Shown piece by piece: positions 38,261 to 47,020 of a DNA stretch of 64,000 nucleotides (the stretch's first letter is position 1; every line of letters starts with the position of its first letter). The stretch is from Myxococcus guangdongensis (GTDB taxonomy: Bacteria; Myxococcota; Myxococcia; Myxococcales; Myxococcaceae). The stretch covers positions 372,001 through 436,000 of the forward strand of contig NZ_JAJVKW010000004.1 in NCBI RefSeq assembly GCF_024198255.1, given 5' to 3'. Under the pieces are notes generated by a model. That model worked only from the letters and a program-made list of their open reading frames with translations, did not search any database and had not been told where the DNA came from. The translations under genes and the position numbers were made by a program.

Positions 38261-39163
38261 GTGAACGAGGCCGATGGAGAGTCCCGAAGCGCCAGCATCC
38301 GGGAGCAGTGGCTGCCACGCGTCTATGCCAACCCCGAGGACGACGGCGTGCGGCTGGTGATGGCGGACCAGCTTCTGGAGACGGGCGACCCCCTGGGCGA
38401 GTTCATCGTGCTCCAGTGCGCTGCCGCCCCGGACCCGGCGCGCATCGACGCGCTGCTCGCGCGGCATGGACGGCGCTGGGAGCTGCCGCTGGGGGACCTC
38501 ATCGAGCGTGGGGCGACTCGCTTCGAGCGGGGCTTGCCCGTGGCGGTGCGGATGTCGAGGGATGCGGCGCGTCTGATTCCCGCCGAGCCGGGACCGGCCT
38601 GGTGCACGGTGCGGGAGCTGGACTGGGCGGTGGTGCCCTGGTCGGTGGTCCATGGACAATGGCTCGCGCATCCGCATCTTCGAGGTGTGACGCGGATGCG
38701 AGGGGTGGAGCCATTCTGGGCCCGGTTGATGGGGCAGCCGCCCTCCGTCCATCGGCTGGAGCTGTGTGGGCCCATCGGGCCTCAGACGCGCGGCAGGACC
38801 GCGCCGGCGGATGTGTTCGACATCTTGGCCCTCCTGCCGAACCTGTCGTGGCTGGAGTTGCGCGACGCGGACGCGGACGACGTGCGCCTGTGCGCGAGCT
38901 CCAAGCTGGCGACGAAGCCGGTGCGCTTCGATGCCATCCTTCGGGGGCACTGGGCGCTCACGGTGAACCCGGGCGGGCAGGTGCCCATGGAGGCGACGCT
39001 GGTGAGCGAGCGGGCTGTCGGGACGTTCGAGCGGGTCCTTCGTGCGGCGGAGGGATTCGGGCCACGGGGCCTGCGGGTGCGCTGTGAGCCCAAGCTCGAT
39101 GCCACGCGTCTCCAGCGCCTCCGCCGGGCCGCGTCTGGGTTCTCCCGCGTCGAATGGGTGTGA
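38261..39163 (+). CDS. TIGR02996 repeat-companion domain protein
   Basis: The product is 300 residues from a GTG at 38261. Residues about 10-50 (REQWLPRVYANPEDDGVRLVMA then ETGDPLGEFIVLQC) match the TIGR02996 repeat-companion domain of myxobacteria and planctomycetes. It is followed by a leucine-patterned region with FERGLPVAV and LSWLELRDA and a C-terminal block (EATLVSERAVGTFERVLRAA). Cytosolic. Usually these domains precede leucine-rich-like repeats; function unknown. It is a tandem paralogue of the C-terminal 300 residues of the next gene, sharing almost every motif in order. Confidence 0.82.
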   Translation: MNEADGESRSASIREQWLPRVYANPEDDGVRLVMADQLLETGDPLGEFIVLQCAAAPDPARIDALLARHGRRWELPLGDLIERGATRFERGLPVAVRMSRDAARLIPAEPGPAWCTVRELDWAVVPWSVVHGQWLAHPHLRGVTRMRGVEPFWARLMGQPPSVHRLELCGPIGPQTRGRTAPADVFDILALLPNLSWLELRDADADDVRLCASSKLATKPVRFDAILRGHWALTVNPGGQVPMEATLVSERAVGTFERVLRAAEGFGPRGLRVRCEPKLDATRLQRLRRAASGFSRVEWV

Positions 39164-39192
39164 GCGTGTCCGTGTCACGGTAGAGTGGTGAT

Positions 39193-40668
39193 GTGGAAGA
39201 CACCGTGTACGGTCACCTGGAGCGCGCCGCGGAGTTCCTGGCCCGGCACGACGAAGAGCAGGCGCACACCGCCCTGATGGCAGCCTGGCGGGTGTGTCGC
39301 TCACCAGCCCTGGTCAAGGTGTGTGAAGAGGTCGAAAGCCGCCTGGTCGTGAGCGGCCTCGCCGTGGATGACGGGCCAGCGCAAGGGGCGTGGGAGGACA
39401 GGGCCAGGCACATGGCGTGGCTCCTCGTGCCGAAGGCGGGGAGGGCCTCGACCTCCCAGCTGGTCTACCTCGACGAGCTCCTTCGGGCGTTCCCGAACCC
39501 GCAGTTCGGGCCCGTGCTGGTGCTGCTCGCCCAACAGCCCGAGTTCCAGACGCCGCTGAACCTGACGAAGCTGTGTCTGGCGCTCAAGCACGTGGGACCG
39601 CCCTTCGACGTCGCCCCGCTCGAAGCGCTGCAAGCCAGGCTGGGGCCGGACAACGACTCCGCGGGGCGGCTCGCCTTCATCATCCGGGTGGGACGTGAGT
39701 GGGTGCCACCGGTCCTGGATGCGCGCGCCGAAGCCGCGCTGCGGGACGTTCGCGACGCGCTCTGCGCGAGAGGAGAATATGAGCGGCGCCGCGCGAGCGT
39801 CCGGGAGCAATGGCTGCCCCAGGTCTACGCCCAGCTCGACGACGATGCCGCGCGGCTGGTGATGGCCGATGAGCTGGCCACCCTCGGAGACCCCTGGGGG
39901 GAGTTCATCGTGCTGCAATGCTCGCCCGCGCCGGATGAGGCCCGGGTCCACGCGCTGCTCCATGCGCATCGGTCGACCTGGGAAGCGCCCCTGGGCCCCC
40001 TCGTCGCACCGGCCAGGACACGTTTCGAGCGGGGGTTCCCGGTGGCTGTCCAATTGGGGGAGTGGGCAGCCCTTCACGACTCCTGGCCCGAGCCGAGCGC
40101 TGCGTGGAGCACGGTGCGGGAGATTGATTGGGGCGGAGGTTTCGACACGGAGTGGTTCATGCATGCGCACCTGCGCGGTGTCCGACGGATTCGTCGGATG
40201 GCGTTCGCGGCGGCGTACAACCTGGACCTCCACCCCGCCGTCAGCAGGCTGGAGTTGTGTGAGTCTGGAGGGAGCGGGGCCCACCTGGCCGCGGGGCCCG
40301 GTGTTGGCTGGGCGGCGACGTTCGAGAGGCTGGCGCTGCTGCCGAGCTTGTCGTGGCTGGAGCTCCGCGACGCGGGCCCGGTGGGCCTGCGCCACTGCGC
40401 CAGCTCGTCCCTGGCGAGGAAGCTGGAGCGCTTGGATGCCGACAGGCAGGCCGCATGGCGGCTGACGGTGCGGCCCGCGGAGCAGGTGCCCCTCGAGGCG
40501 ACGCTGGTGAGCGAAGAGGCCGTCGGCCTGTTCGTGAAGGTCCTTCGCGCGGCGGAGGGGTTCGGGACGCGAGGGCTTCGGGTGCGCTGCGAGCGCAAGC
40601 TCAGGTCCTGGGAGATGCGGGACCTGAAGCAGGCCACGGAGGCCTACGCCCACGTCGAGTGGGCGTGA
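39193..40668 (+). CDS. TIGR02996 domain protein with N-terminal extension
   Basis: The product is 491 residues from a GTG at 39193. Residues 1-195 are an extension absent from the upstream paralogue, helical, with HLERAAEFLARHDEEQAHTA and a HEAT-like feel (VYLDELLRAFPNPQFGPVLV). Residues about 197-235 repeat the TIGR02996 domain (REQWLPQVYAQLDDDAARLVM, GDPWGEFIVLQC), and the remainder parallels the upstream protein. The genes are 29 bases apart and clearly arose by tandem duplication, followed by gain or loss of the extension. Function unknown. Confidence 0.82.
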   Translation: MEDTVYGHLERAAEFLARHDEEQAHTALMAAWRVCRSPALVKVCEEVESRLVVSGLAVDDGPAQGAWEDRARHMAWLLVPKAGRASTSQLVYLDELLRAFPNPQFGPVLVLLAQQPEFQTPLNLTKLCLALKHVGPPFDVAPLEALQARLGPDNDSAGRLAFIIRVGREWVPPVLDARAEAALRDVRDALCARGEYERRRASVREQWLPQVYAQLDDDAARLVMADELATLGDPWGEFIVLQCSPAPDEARVHALLHAHRSTWEAPLGPLVAPARTRFERGFPVAVQLGEWAALHDSWPEPSAAWSTVREIDWGGGFDTEWFMHAHLRGVRRIRRMAFAAAYNLDLHPAVSRLELCESGGSGAHLAAGPGVGWAATFERLALLPSLSWLELRDAGPVGLRHCASSSLARKLERLDADRQAAWRLTVRPAEQVPLEATLVSEEAVGLFVKVLRAAEGFGTRGLRVRCERKLRSWEMRDLKQATEAYAHVEWA

Positions 40669-40771
40669 GTCCCAATCCGCCGTGTCCATGCCGTGCCGAA
40701 GGACAATTCAACGGTCCGGTGGCGGACGGCCTCTCATCGCTCGCTCGAGCCATGTCTGGCAATCCCCACGC

Positions 40772-41653
40772 CTACCCGCCAGTCCCCTCGTCTTGGGGGA
40801 CCTGGAAGGGGAGGGGATACCAGAAGGGGCCCAGGTGCATTCCCAGTCCCAGGGTGGGCCCTTCTTCCCAGGCGCGGCGGAACCGCACGGATGACTCGGC
40901 CCGCCCTGTCTTGTCCTGTCGCCAGGTGCGCCGCACGTAGACGTGGTCGTGGATGACGGTGCGCAGCTCGCGCTCGGTGATTCGGTAACCGGGGCGCTGG
41001 GTCCAATAACAGTCCATCTTGCCGATGATGAGCGGGGGCACCAGCTCCGGGGTCACCATCGGCTTGCCAAAGCCAATCATCAGCGTGGCCGGGGGGATGT
41101 CCTCGCCATAGAGCGCGCGGATGGCCTCCCCCTGCGTCCGGGCGCCGCTGCGCGCCGCGGCCTCGAGCACTTCGTTCCAGGAGTCTCCCGGCTCGGCGAC
41201 CAGGGAGCACCAGAGCGTGTGCTCACCCCGGGGCATCAGGGCGACCGCCCGCTCCGCATGGGGCCGTAGCGCTGGCATGCTCGCGTCCCCCAACAGCCGC
41301 ACGCGCCACCCGTTCTTCACGTAGAGCGCGGCGGACTCCGGCTCCGTGACGATGAGCCCCGTCCAGTCAATCAGTCGCTCTCGGTAACGAAGGGTGAGCT
41401 CCTTGAAGTGGCTCGGAGTGAGGTAGGGCGTGAAGACGTGGCGCACGCCGTGGTGGAAGAGCACCCGTACGCACTCGTTCATCCGGTCGAGGGTCCAGCG
41501 CGCGTACGCCTCGGTGCGGAGATCGACGCCGGCCAGGGCGGCGCTGCGGCGGGTTCCCTCTACCATCCAGACGAGGGTCGCGGGCGCCACGGCGCGGACC
41601 TGCTCGACAGGGGCCGCGAGGAACGCTTCCAACGTGGGCACTTCAGGCGACAT
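40772..41653 (-). CDS. Cis-prenyltransferase-fold diterpene synthase, Rv3378c-like
   Basis: The product is 293 residues, close to the 296 of mycobacterial tuberculosinol synthase Rv3378c as I remember it. Matching segments in order: VEGTRR (Rv3378c DGTRR), VRVLFHHGVRHVFTPYLT (LFEHGIETVISP), LYGEDIPPATLMIGFGK (YYGEYVDKADMFIGFG) and RELRTVIHDHVYVRR (TLRRILYDHIYLRH). Rv3378c acts on a bicyclic diterpenyl diphosphate made by the class II cyclase Rv3377c. The first catalytic Asp (D34 there) is Glu32 here, while both Arg are kept (35, 36). The start overlaps the end of the upstream class II cyclase by 11 bases, so the pair is translationally coupled. Substrate and product are not predictable. Confidence 0.85.
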   Translation of the reverse strand: MSPEVPTLEAFLAAPVEQVRAVAPATLVWMVEGTRRSAALAGVDLRTEAYARWTLDRMNECVRVLFHHGVRHVFTPYLTPSHFKELTLRYRERLIDWTGLIVTEPESAALYVKNGWRVRLLGDASMPALRPHAERAVALMPRGEHTLWCSLVAEPGDSWNEVLEAAARSGARTQGEAIRALYGEDIPPATLMIGFGKPMVTPELVPPLIIGKMDCYWTQRPGYRITERELRTVIHDHVYVRRTWRQDKTGRAESSVRFRRAWEEGPTLGLGMHLGPFWYPLPFQVPQDEGTGG

Positions 41654-43262
41654 GGGAGGGCTCCACTCCGAGGTGGGACGGGGGCAGCCGCAGCGCGAGC
41701 GAGAGGGCCAGCACGGCCATCGCCGTGCTCAGCAGCGGCACGTCGAAGGAGATGGGGCGAGGGCCCATCTGGTCAGGGATGGAGACGAACTCCCCCGTCC
41801 CCGCGTCTTGTTGGCGCAGGAGGTACGCGCTCGCTCGTCGCAAGCACGAGGGGGGAATCCGGTCCGCGCACCGAGGAAGGCACAGGGCCGCCAGCGCGTA
41901 GGCGGTGCTCAGGCCATCCGGGATGGGGGCGGTCTGCCTTTGTCTCCACCCGCCGTCCTCCCCCTGGCTCTCCAGCAGGTGGCGCAGGGCCCGCTCGCGC
42001 ACCGGGTCGGGGGCGAGGTCGGGCTCCGCCTTCTCGTGGCACTCCAGCGCCCACAGCACGCGGAAGATGCTGTACGTCTCGCATTGGCTCCAGCTCGTCT
42101 CGAAGCGGCCATCGCTCCGTTGTCGCTCGCGAAGGAACTGTCGGGCCCGATGCATCGCCGGGCGAAGGTCGGGGCGGCGGTGGAGCATCAGGCTCTGCAC
42201 CAGGAGGATGTTGGCGGTCATCGTGGGTTCGGACTCCGCCTCGCGCTCGTAGGTGGGATAACCACCATCCTCCCGCTGCAAGGGCTGGAAGTAGTCGAGC
42301 GCGCGCTGGAGGACGGGCGCGAAGCGGACCGCATCCTCCTGGTGCAGGACCTGGGCGCAGTTGGCGGTGCTGTCCGTGTCCGTCTGCCGGACGCCCTCCG
42401 CGAAGGCCCATCCTCCGTTGGGGTGCTGCCGCCCGACGAGGAACCGTGACACCTCCTGCCGCACCTCGGGGAGCAAGCCTCCCGCCTGGAGGCTGAGTCC
42501 GAGGATGGCGTTGAGCCACACGTCGACATCGTGGAGGAACGGGATGCCGCCGTCCTCCTGCTCCAACTGCCGGAGGAAGCGCAGGCCGCGAGGGAAGGCG
42601 GGGTGGGTGGGGCCCAGGGCCATCATGGCCACCAGGGTGATGAGCGACTGCTGCTCCCAGCTCCCGTTGGTGGCTTGCCGCGACTCGAGGAGGGCCAGGT
42701 CGCCCTCCTCACGTGTGGACGTGCCGCCCGAGTGGCGGGCATGGATGCGTCGTAGGGCGGCACCATAGGACTCGCTGAACCGATGGACCGCCTGGTCCCC
42801 GAAATCCTCCGGAGTCACCCCGGAGTGCTCGAGGCTCGAGAGCCCCAGCTCCACCATCAGCATGAGCAGCAAGGCCTTCTTGCGACGCTTTGCGTACTCC
42901 AGCGTGCCCAACAGGCGCTGAAGGGGCTGAAGGGTGTCGTCAGTCTGTGTGCGCCCCAGGGCCGCCAGGGCGAGGAGCCTGCTGAACTCATCCGTGGTGG
43001 CTTCGTGTCGGAGCAGATGGTCGCGCAGGCGCTGCTGCCACGCCGGGTCGAGGTCCGCGAGCTTCAGCGCATGCAGGGTGAGCGCTGTCTCCAGGACGCG
43101 GCCTCGGGCCCGACCGATGAAACGGCCTTCCCCTTGGGATTGGAAGTGCAGGAGCAGGAAGCGGCCCCCCTGGGCCCGGCCCGCCTCGAGGTCGCTTCTG
43201 TCGGGAAGCGCGTGCCGTGGGGAGGAATCACCCGCGCTGCCCGGATGAGAGCCTGCTCTCAT
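41643..43262 (-). CDS. Class II terpene cyclase (squalene-hopene cyclase-like)
   Basis: The product is 539 residues from the ATG at 43262, which has GGAGAGG upstream; longer starts add a low-quality leader. The protein is an alpha-alpha barrel type with several QW-like repeats (QATNGSWEQQS, QHPNGGWAFAEG, QREDGGYPTYE, QGEDGGWRQRQ). The proton-donating class II motif is DTDST at residues 295-299, in the DxDD/T position. Length is nearer to bacterial diterpene cyclases (about 500 residues) than to squalene-hopene cyclases (about 630). With the overlapping Rv3378c-like gene it forms a two-step diterpene pathway like Rv3377c-Rv3378c. GGPP would have to come from elsewhere; no prenyl synthase is in the window. 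Confidence 0.87.
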   Translation of the reverse strand: MRAGSHPGSAGDSSPRHALPDRSDLEAGRAQGGRFLLLHFQSQGEGRFIGRARGRVLETALTLHALKLADLDPAWQQRLRDHLLRHEATTDEFSRLLALAALGRTQTDDTLQPLQRLLGTLEYAKRRKKALLLMLMVELGLSSLEHSGVTPEDFGDQAVHRFSESYGAALRRIHARHSGGTSTREEGDLALLESRQATNGSWEQQSLITLVAMMALGPTHPAFPRGLRFLRQLEQEDGGIPFLHDVDVWLNAILGLSLQAGGLLPEVRQEVSRFLVGRQHPNGGWAFAEGVRQTDTDSTANCAQVLHQEDAVRFAPVLQRALDYFQPLQREDGGYPTYEREAESEPTMTANILLVQSLMLHRRPDLRPAMHRARQFLRERQRSDGRFETSWSQCETYSIFRVLWALECHEKAEPDLAPDPVRERALRHLLESQGEDGGWRQRQTAPIPDGLSTAYALAALCLPRCADRIPPSCLRRASAYLLRQQDAGTGEFVSIPDQMGPRPISFDVPLLSTAMAVLALSLALRLPPSHLGVEPSHVA

Positions 43263-43497
43263 GGCGCCTCTCCATTCGAACCACGACAGGGTTCGACGGA
43301 GAGGATGCTGCGCGTGATGTCTTGGTGCAAGGCTTTCGGACAGCTGCCTGGCGCCGACGGGCCGGGTGTCTGGATGTTTCAGTCCCCGCAGCTCAATCCA
43401 GACATGCCCGCAGCCCGCGCGCGGCTCGCCCCGCAGCCCAGATGCCGGCGACTGGCCCAACCCCTGCCGCGCCCGTGGGCACGGCAGGGGCGAGGGC

Positions 43498-43887
43498 TCA
43501 GGTCGAATCCCTGCCGGTGATCAACACCGTGCGCCTGTCGACACTGACGCCATTGACGTTGTCGAGCGCGGTCACGGTGATCGTGTAGGTGCCTGGCGAC
43601 GCGTAGACGTGCTGGGTGATGATCTCGTTGCCCGCCACGCTGGCGGTGGCGCCATCGCCGAAGTCGACGACGAGATACGCCACGCTGCCGTCGGGGTCAT
43701 GCGCGCCGACGGTGATGTCGAGCGCGAAGTTGGTGATGTAGTGGTTGATGTAGATCCAGGGCGTCTGGTTGTTGAGGGTGTTCTCCGGACGCGTTTGCGT
43801 GGGGTCCTCCGTCGGCGCGGCCAATGCGGCGGATGTGGCGCCGAGCAGCAGGGTGGCGGATAGAACAGGGAACAGCATGCGTCGCAT
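43498..43887 (-). CDS. Small secreted PKD-domain protein
   Basis: The product is 129 residues. The ATG at 43887 is six bases past AAGGAG; another ATG directly abutting AAGGAG is too close. A signal peptide (about 1-22, SAALAAP) precedes a single PKD-like Ig fold with VDFGDGATASVAGNE and HVYASPGTYTITVTALD, the two hallmark motifs. PKD domains mediate protein or carbohydrate contacts on secreted proteins; here no catalytic partner domain is present. It starts 88 bases after the effector-like gene upstream on the same strand ends. Confidence 0.8.
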   Translation of the reverse strand: MRRMLFPVLSATLLLGATSAALAAPTEDPTQTRPENTLNNQTPWIYINHYITNFALDITVGAHDPDGSVAYLVVDFGDGATASVAGNEIITQHVYASPGTYTITVTALDNVNGVSVDRRTVLITGRDST

Positions 43888-43975
43888 GACCATCTCCTTG
43901 GTGTGATGCCGCGAGCGTCCGCGGCGGCGCGGGGGACTGTTCTTGCTAATGACCTTCATCGTCAATGCCAGCCAC

Positions 43976-45577
43976 TCAGGAATCCTGAGGAACATAGCGC
44001 AGACGCGTGCCTCCGATGCCGTGCTCGAAGAGCACTTGCTCGAGCGGGGAGGAGAGGTCTCCGCCCGTGGCGGTCCGCTTGAGTTGCTCCTTCTGTCGGT
44101 TCTCGACCTTCGTGGGAGGGGAGGATGGCTTGTTCTCGAAGAGCTTCTTCTCGGATTCCTCTGCCTGCCGTCCCGCCCGCGCGGTGCCACCGCCCGTCAT
44201 CGGGTACAGACCGTTGTCCGGGAGCATGTCCGCGAAGCCGTGGGTTCCCCTGGCGATCTCCTGGAGGCTCAGCACGCTGTTGAAGATGACGGAGCGGTGC
44301 CGGGCGGGCTCCGCGACCATCCAGGTGACGAGCATCTCTCTGAGCAGGGCGTGGAAGCTGGCGAGCTCGTCCGGAGGATCCACGGTGGGGTTCTTCACCA
44401 TCTCCAGCATCGCCTGGGCGAGCACCGGGTCCGCCACGTCTTCCATTTTCTGCAGTTGACTCAATCGATTGAGGAACTCGGGATAGCTGACCTTGTGCTG
44501 CGGTCCGGCGGTGCCGGGCGTTCGCAACCCCTGCTGGTTCGGGTTCTCGTCATAGGCAATCGGCGCATCGTGTCCGAGGACGATGAACTCTCCCTTGGGC
44601 AGGGGCTTGCTCTTGCCCTTCACGCCAATGGGGACCTTCCCCGAGCCGACCGCCAGGTGGAGCAACTTGCCTCCGGGTATTTCTTTCTCCGCGGCCTGGC
44701 GCAAGCCCTGGGCCGCCGAAGCCCACCAGAGCAGCCCGTCGCCACTGGGGGTCAGCTCGCCCGTCTCGACGGAGCGCGTCCGGCCGGTGGGCACTTCAGA
44801 GTCGGTGGAGTCGATGACGTCCACGTTCGTGGGGGCCTCTGGCGTGTCGGTTCCCGGCACGACGTTGCGGTAGAGCCGGTCTGCCGCGCCGCCCAACGCG
44901 AGCGATGCCCTGGCGCTCTCGTTCTCCTTCGGGGGGAGGTTCGGCTGGTCACGGAGCACGGGGCGGTGCTTGATGGCCTCGACTCGCGCCTTCAGCCGGA
45001 GGCCCGCCATGGCCTCCTCGCTGTCCGGAAGCGCGTCTTTCGCAATCCACGACGTGAGGTTCTTGGACAGGGTGTTGAGCTTGAGGAGATAGCTCTTGAG
45101 GACGCCCTTGCTCGAGGCGGACGGACCCTCGCCCAGCGCGGTGAATTGTGTTCGCAGGTCCTCTGGAACCAATTCGTCTCCCGCCTGGGGAACATGATGG
45201 TTGTAGCGAAGCAGTCCGGTCTCGCCGTCGTAGACGTTGTTCGTGGCGTCATCCCAGATTTGATGTTCCTCCAGCGTTGGAGGAATCAGCAGGAGGTCGG
45301 GCGCTGGGCCGCCATGGGTGGTGTCCTCCGGGACGACGCCCCCTCCCTGTTTTCGCCAGTCCATCCGCTGGATGGGCGCGGCGGAGGCCGGTGCTCCCGG
45401 GTTGAGCGAGGTGCCGACGCGCGACAACTCCCGCACGCGAGGGCTCTGGTCGAGCTCACCCTGGCGCGCTCGCAGCTGGCTGACGTGGGGGGAGTCCGCC
45501 GCGAGCCCTGGGCGCATCATTCCCGGGGCGCGTTCTCCCGTGCGCTCCTGGGCGGGTCGGGCCATCTGGGTCCGCAT
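43976..45577 (-). CDS. Effector-like protein with SPHV/SPRV/QRM leader
   Basis: The product is 533 residues. The ATG at 45577 is chosen because AGGAG lies seven bases upstream. No signal peptide. Residues about 20-75 contain two copies of a leader unit (AADSPHVSQLRARQ and LDQSPRVRELSRV), then APIQRM, the same organisation as in the protein at 34801. The large remainder is mostly helical with GEFIVLGHDAPIAYDEN, LLREMLVTWMVAEPARHRSV and a C-terminal KRTATGGDLSSPLEQVLFEH; I recognise no domain. The AxPARHRSVxF segment might mark an active-site region. As with its leader-sharing relative, export by a contractile or similar injection machine is inferred, not shown. Confidence 0.7.
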   Translation of the reverse strand: MRTQMARPAQERTGERAPGMMRPGLAADSPHVSQLRARQGELDQSPRVRELSRVGTSLNPGAPASAAPIQRMDWRKQGGGVVPEDTTHGGPAPDLLLIPPTLEEHQIWDDATNNVYDGETGLLRYNHHVPQAGDELVPEDLRTQFTALGEGPSASSKGVLKSYLLKLNTLSKNLTSWIAKDALPDSEEAMAGLRLKARVEAIKHRPVLRDQPNLPPKENESARASLALGGAADRLYRNVVPGTDTPEAPTNVDVIDSTDSEVPTGRTRSVETGELTPSGDGLLWWASAAQGLRQAAEKEIPGGKLLHLAVGSGKVPIGVKGKSKPLPKGEFIVLGHDAPIAYDENPNQQGLRTPGTAGPQHKVSYPEFLNRLSQLQKMEDVADPVLAQAMLEMVKNPTVDPPDELASFHALLREMLVTWMVAEPARHRSVIFNSVLSLQEIARGTHGFADMLPDNGLYPMTGGGTARAGRQAEESEKKLFENKPSSPPTKVENRQKEQLKRTATGGDLSSPLEQVLFEHGIGGTRLRYVPQDS

Positions 45578-45922
45578 GCGGGGGCTCCTGTCCATTCCGC
45601 GTGGAGGCCAGGGATTGTGGAGGGACACCCGGTGGCGAAGGAAGGAGCGGGGACGTTCGTCCATCCCCAACGACTCGCTGGGGCGGTGGGGCCGCGGCCC
45701 ACAGTCCCAACCGGGGGCCCTGATGCCTGGTCACCGCGTCGTCCTTCTCGGCCAGGGTGCCGTCCGCCTTGAGCGCCAGCACGGGAGTGACCCACCCGGT
45801 CTGTCCACCGGCTGGAAGTCGAGGTGGGTGCCACTTCGAGCAGACGCAGACGAACCTGTGTGAAGCGGTGACACGGAGCGCGACCTACCCTTGATCGAGG
45901 GCAGGGGTTAGCGTGACGGGCC
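45578..45922. other. Gap without a supported gene
   Basis: On the minus strand around 45690-45790 a short stretch (LALKADGTLAEKDDAVTRHQG) looks protein-like but has no start or continuation, so it may be debris of an earlier gene. The last 60 bases before 45923 presumably hold the promoter of the TonB-like lipoprotein gene. Confidence 0.35.
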
Positions 45923-47020
45923 ATGCGTCACTCTCTCATCGTGTCGTTGTCGGTCGTGCTGTGGGCGACGGGCTGCGCCCATTCGGGGATGCCGTCGCTC
46001 CCCGCGAGTCATGGGCAGCTCTCCCTCGCGATGGCGCACAACCTGGACCCGGAGGGTAATCCGCGCGAGGCCTCGGAACTGCCCCCCGCGTCGTTGTTCA
46101 ACCCGGAGGCGCAGGGAGGCGTCGCGCCGGAGAGGGCGCGTGAGGCGTTCGACGAGGCCGTGGCGCTGTTGAAGGGCGCGCCCACGGAAGCGCAGGTGCG
46201 GCAGGCCTCCGCGACGCTGTCGGCCGCTTGCGCCGTTGACCTGTTCGACGCCTGTGAGTTCCTGCTCGCGAACTTCCAGCCCGTGAAGCGGCTGGAGGGG
46301 CCGTCGATGCCGGACGTCCCGAAGGAAGCGTTCCTTCTCCGGAAGCCGCAGGTGGTGGTCCTCCGGGGGCGAGTGGACACGGACGGGCGCGCGCGGGAAC
46401 TGCACGTCGTGGAGTCGGCGTTCCCGAAGTTCGGGGAGGACCTGGTGAAGGTCTTCGCCGCCACCCGGTATCAGCCGGCGATGCTCGCGGGGCACCCCAT
46501 CGCGACCTCGCGCCTCTTCCGGATCCAGTTCCAGATGCCCCTCGAGAACCGGACGCCGGAGGCGGAGCTGGAGTGGGTCCGGATGCGCGTCGCCCGCTTC
46601 CCCGAGAGCGCCGACGCCTGGTCGCACCTGGCGAAGCTGCTGGGCTCACAGACTCCCGAGGCCCCGGGCTATGTCGAAGCGCTCGAGCGGGTGAGTGCGT
46701 TGGCCCCGACGTACTGGTGGGCCGCGAACGAGCTGGCGTGGCACTACGTCCAGACGGGGCGCCACGAAGAGGCGGCGCCGCGGGTGCGGGTGGCCCGGCA
46801 GATGGCCCCGCGCAATGCCTACGTCCTGGAGACCGCCGCCGCCGTCGCGTGGGGCAAGGGGCGGTGCGCGGAGGCGCTGGCGGACCAGCGGCAAGCCGTG
46901 GCGAGGCTCCAGGCGCAGTGGCCGCGCGAGGAGCGGGAGCGGTTCGAGCGGACCCTCGCGGACTATCAGCGGGACTGTCCGGGTGGGTCCCCGCCTGCGC
47001 CGAGTCCCGTCACGCCCTGA
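45923..47020 (+). CDS. Lipoprotein with TonB-like domain and TPR tail
   Basis: The product is 365 residues with lipoprotein signal MRHSLIVSLSVVLWATGC. Residues about 135-215 resemble a TonB C-terminal or energy-transducer-like domain (PQVVVLRGRVDTDGRARELH, VKVFAATRYQPAMLAGHPIA). Residues about 220-345 contain two to three TPRs (WAANELAWHYVQTGRHEEAA). The anchor is a lipid rather than a transmembrane helix, so it is not a classical TonB. A periplasmic scaffold role is plausible. Its last 55 bases overlap the end of the opposing gene at 46966. Confidence 0.75.
   Translation: MRHSLIVSLSVVLWATGCAHSGMPSLPASHGQLSLAMAHNLDPEGNPREASELPPASLFNPEAQGGVAPERAREAFDEAVALLKGAPTEAQVRQASATLSAACAVDLFDACEFLLANFQPVKRLEGPSMPDVPKEAFLLRKPQVVVLRGRVDTDGRARELHVVESAFPKFGEDLVKVFAATRYQPAMLAGHPIATSRLFRIQFQMPLENRTPEAELEWVRMRVARFPESADAWSHLAKLLGSQTPEAPGYVEALERVSALAPTYWWAANELAWHYVQTGRHEEAAPRVRVARQMAPRNAYVLETAAAVAWGKGRCAEALADQRQAVARLQAQWPREERERFERTLADYQRDCPGGSPPAPSPVTP

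Noticed and set aside
40772..43262. Squalene-hopene cyclase with an undecaprenyl diphosphate synthase
   Set aside because: The cyclase is about 100 residues too short for a hopene cyclase, and the partner matches Rv3378c segments (IGFG, HDHVY) rather than UppS substrate motifs.
45456..45782. A small minus-strand gene starting MLALKADGTLAEKDD
   Set aside because: The first 20 residues look real but the rest is out-of-frame with the effector-like gene it overlaps; no start context. Treated as possible debris only.
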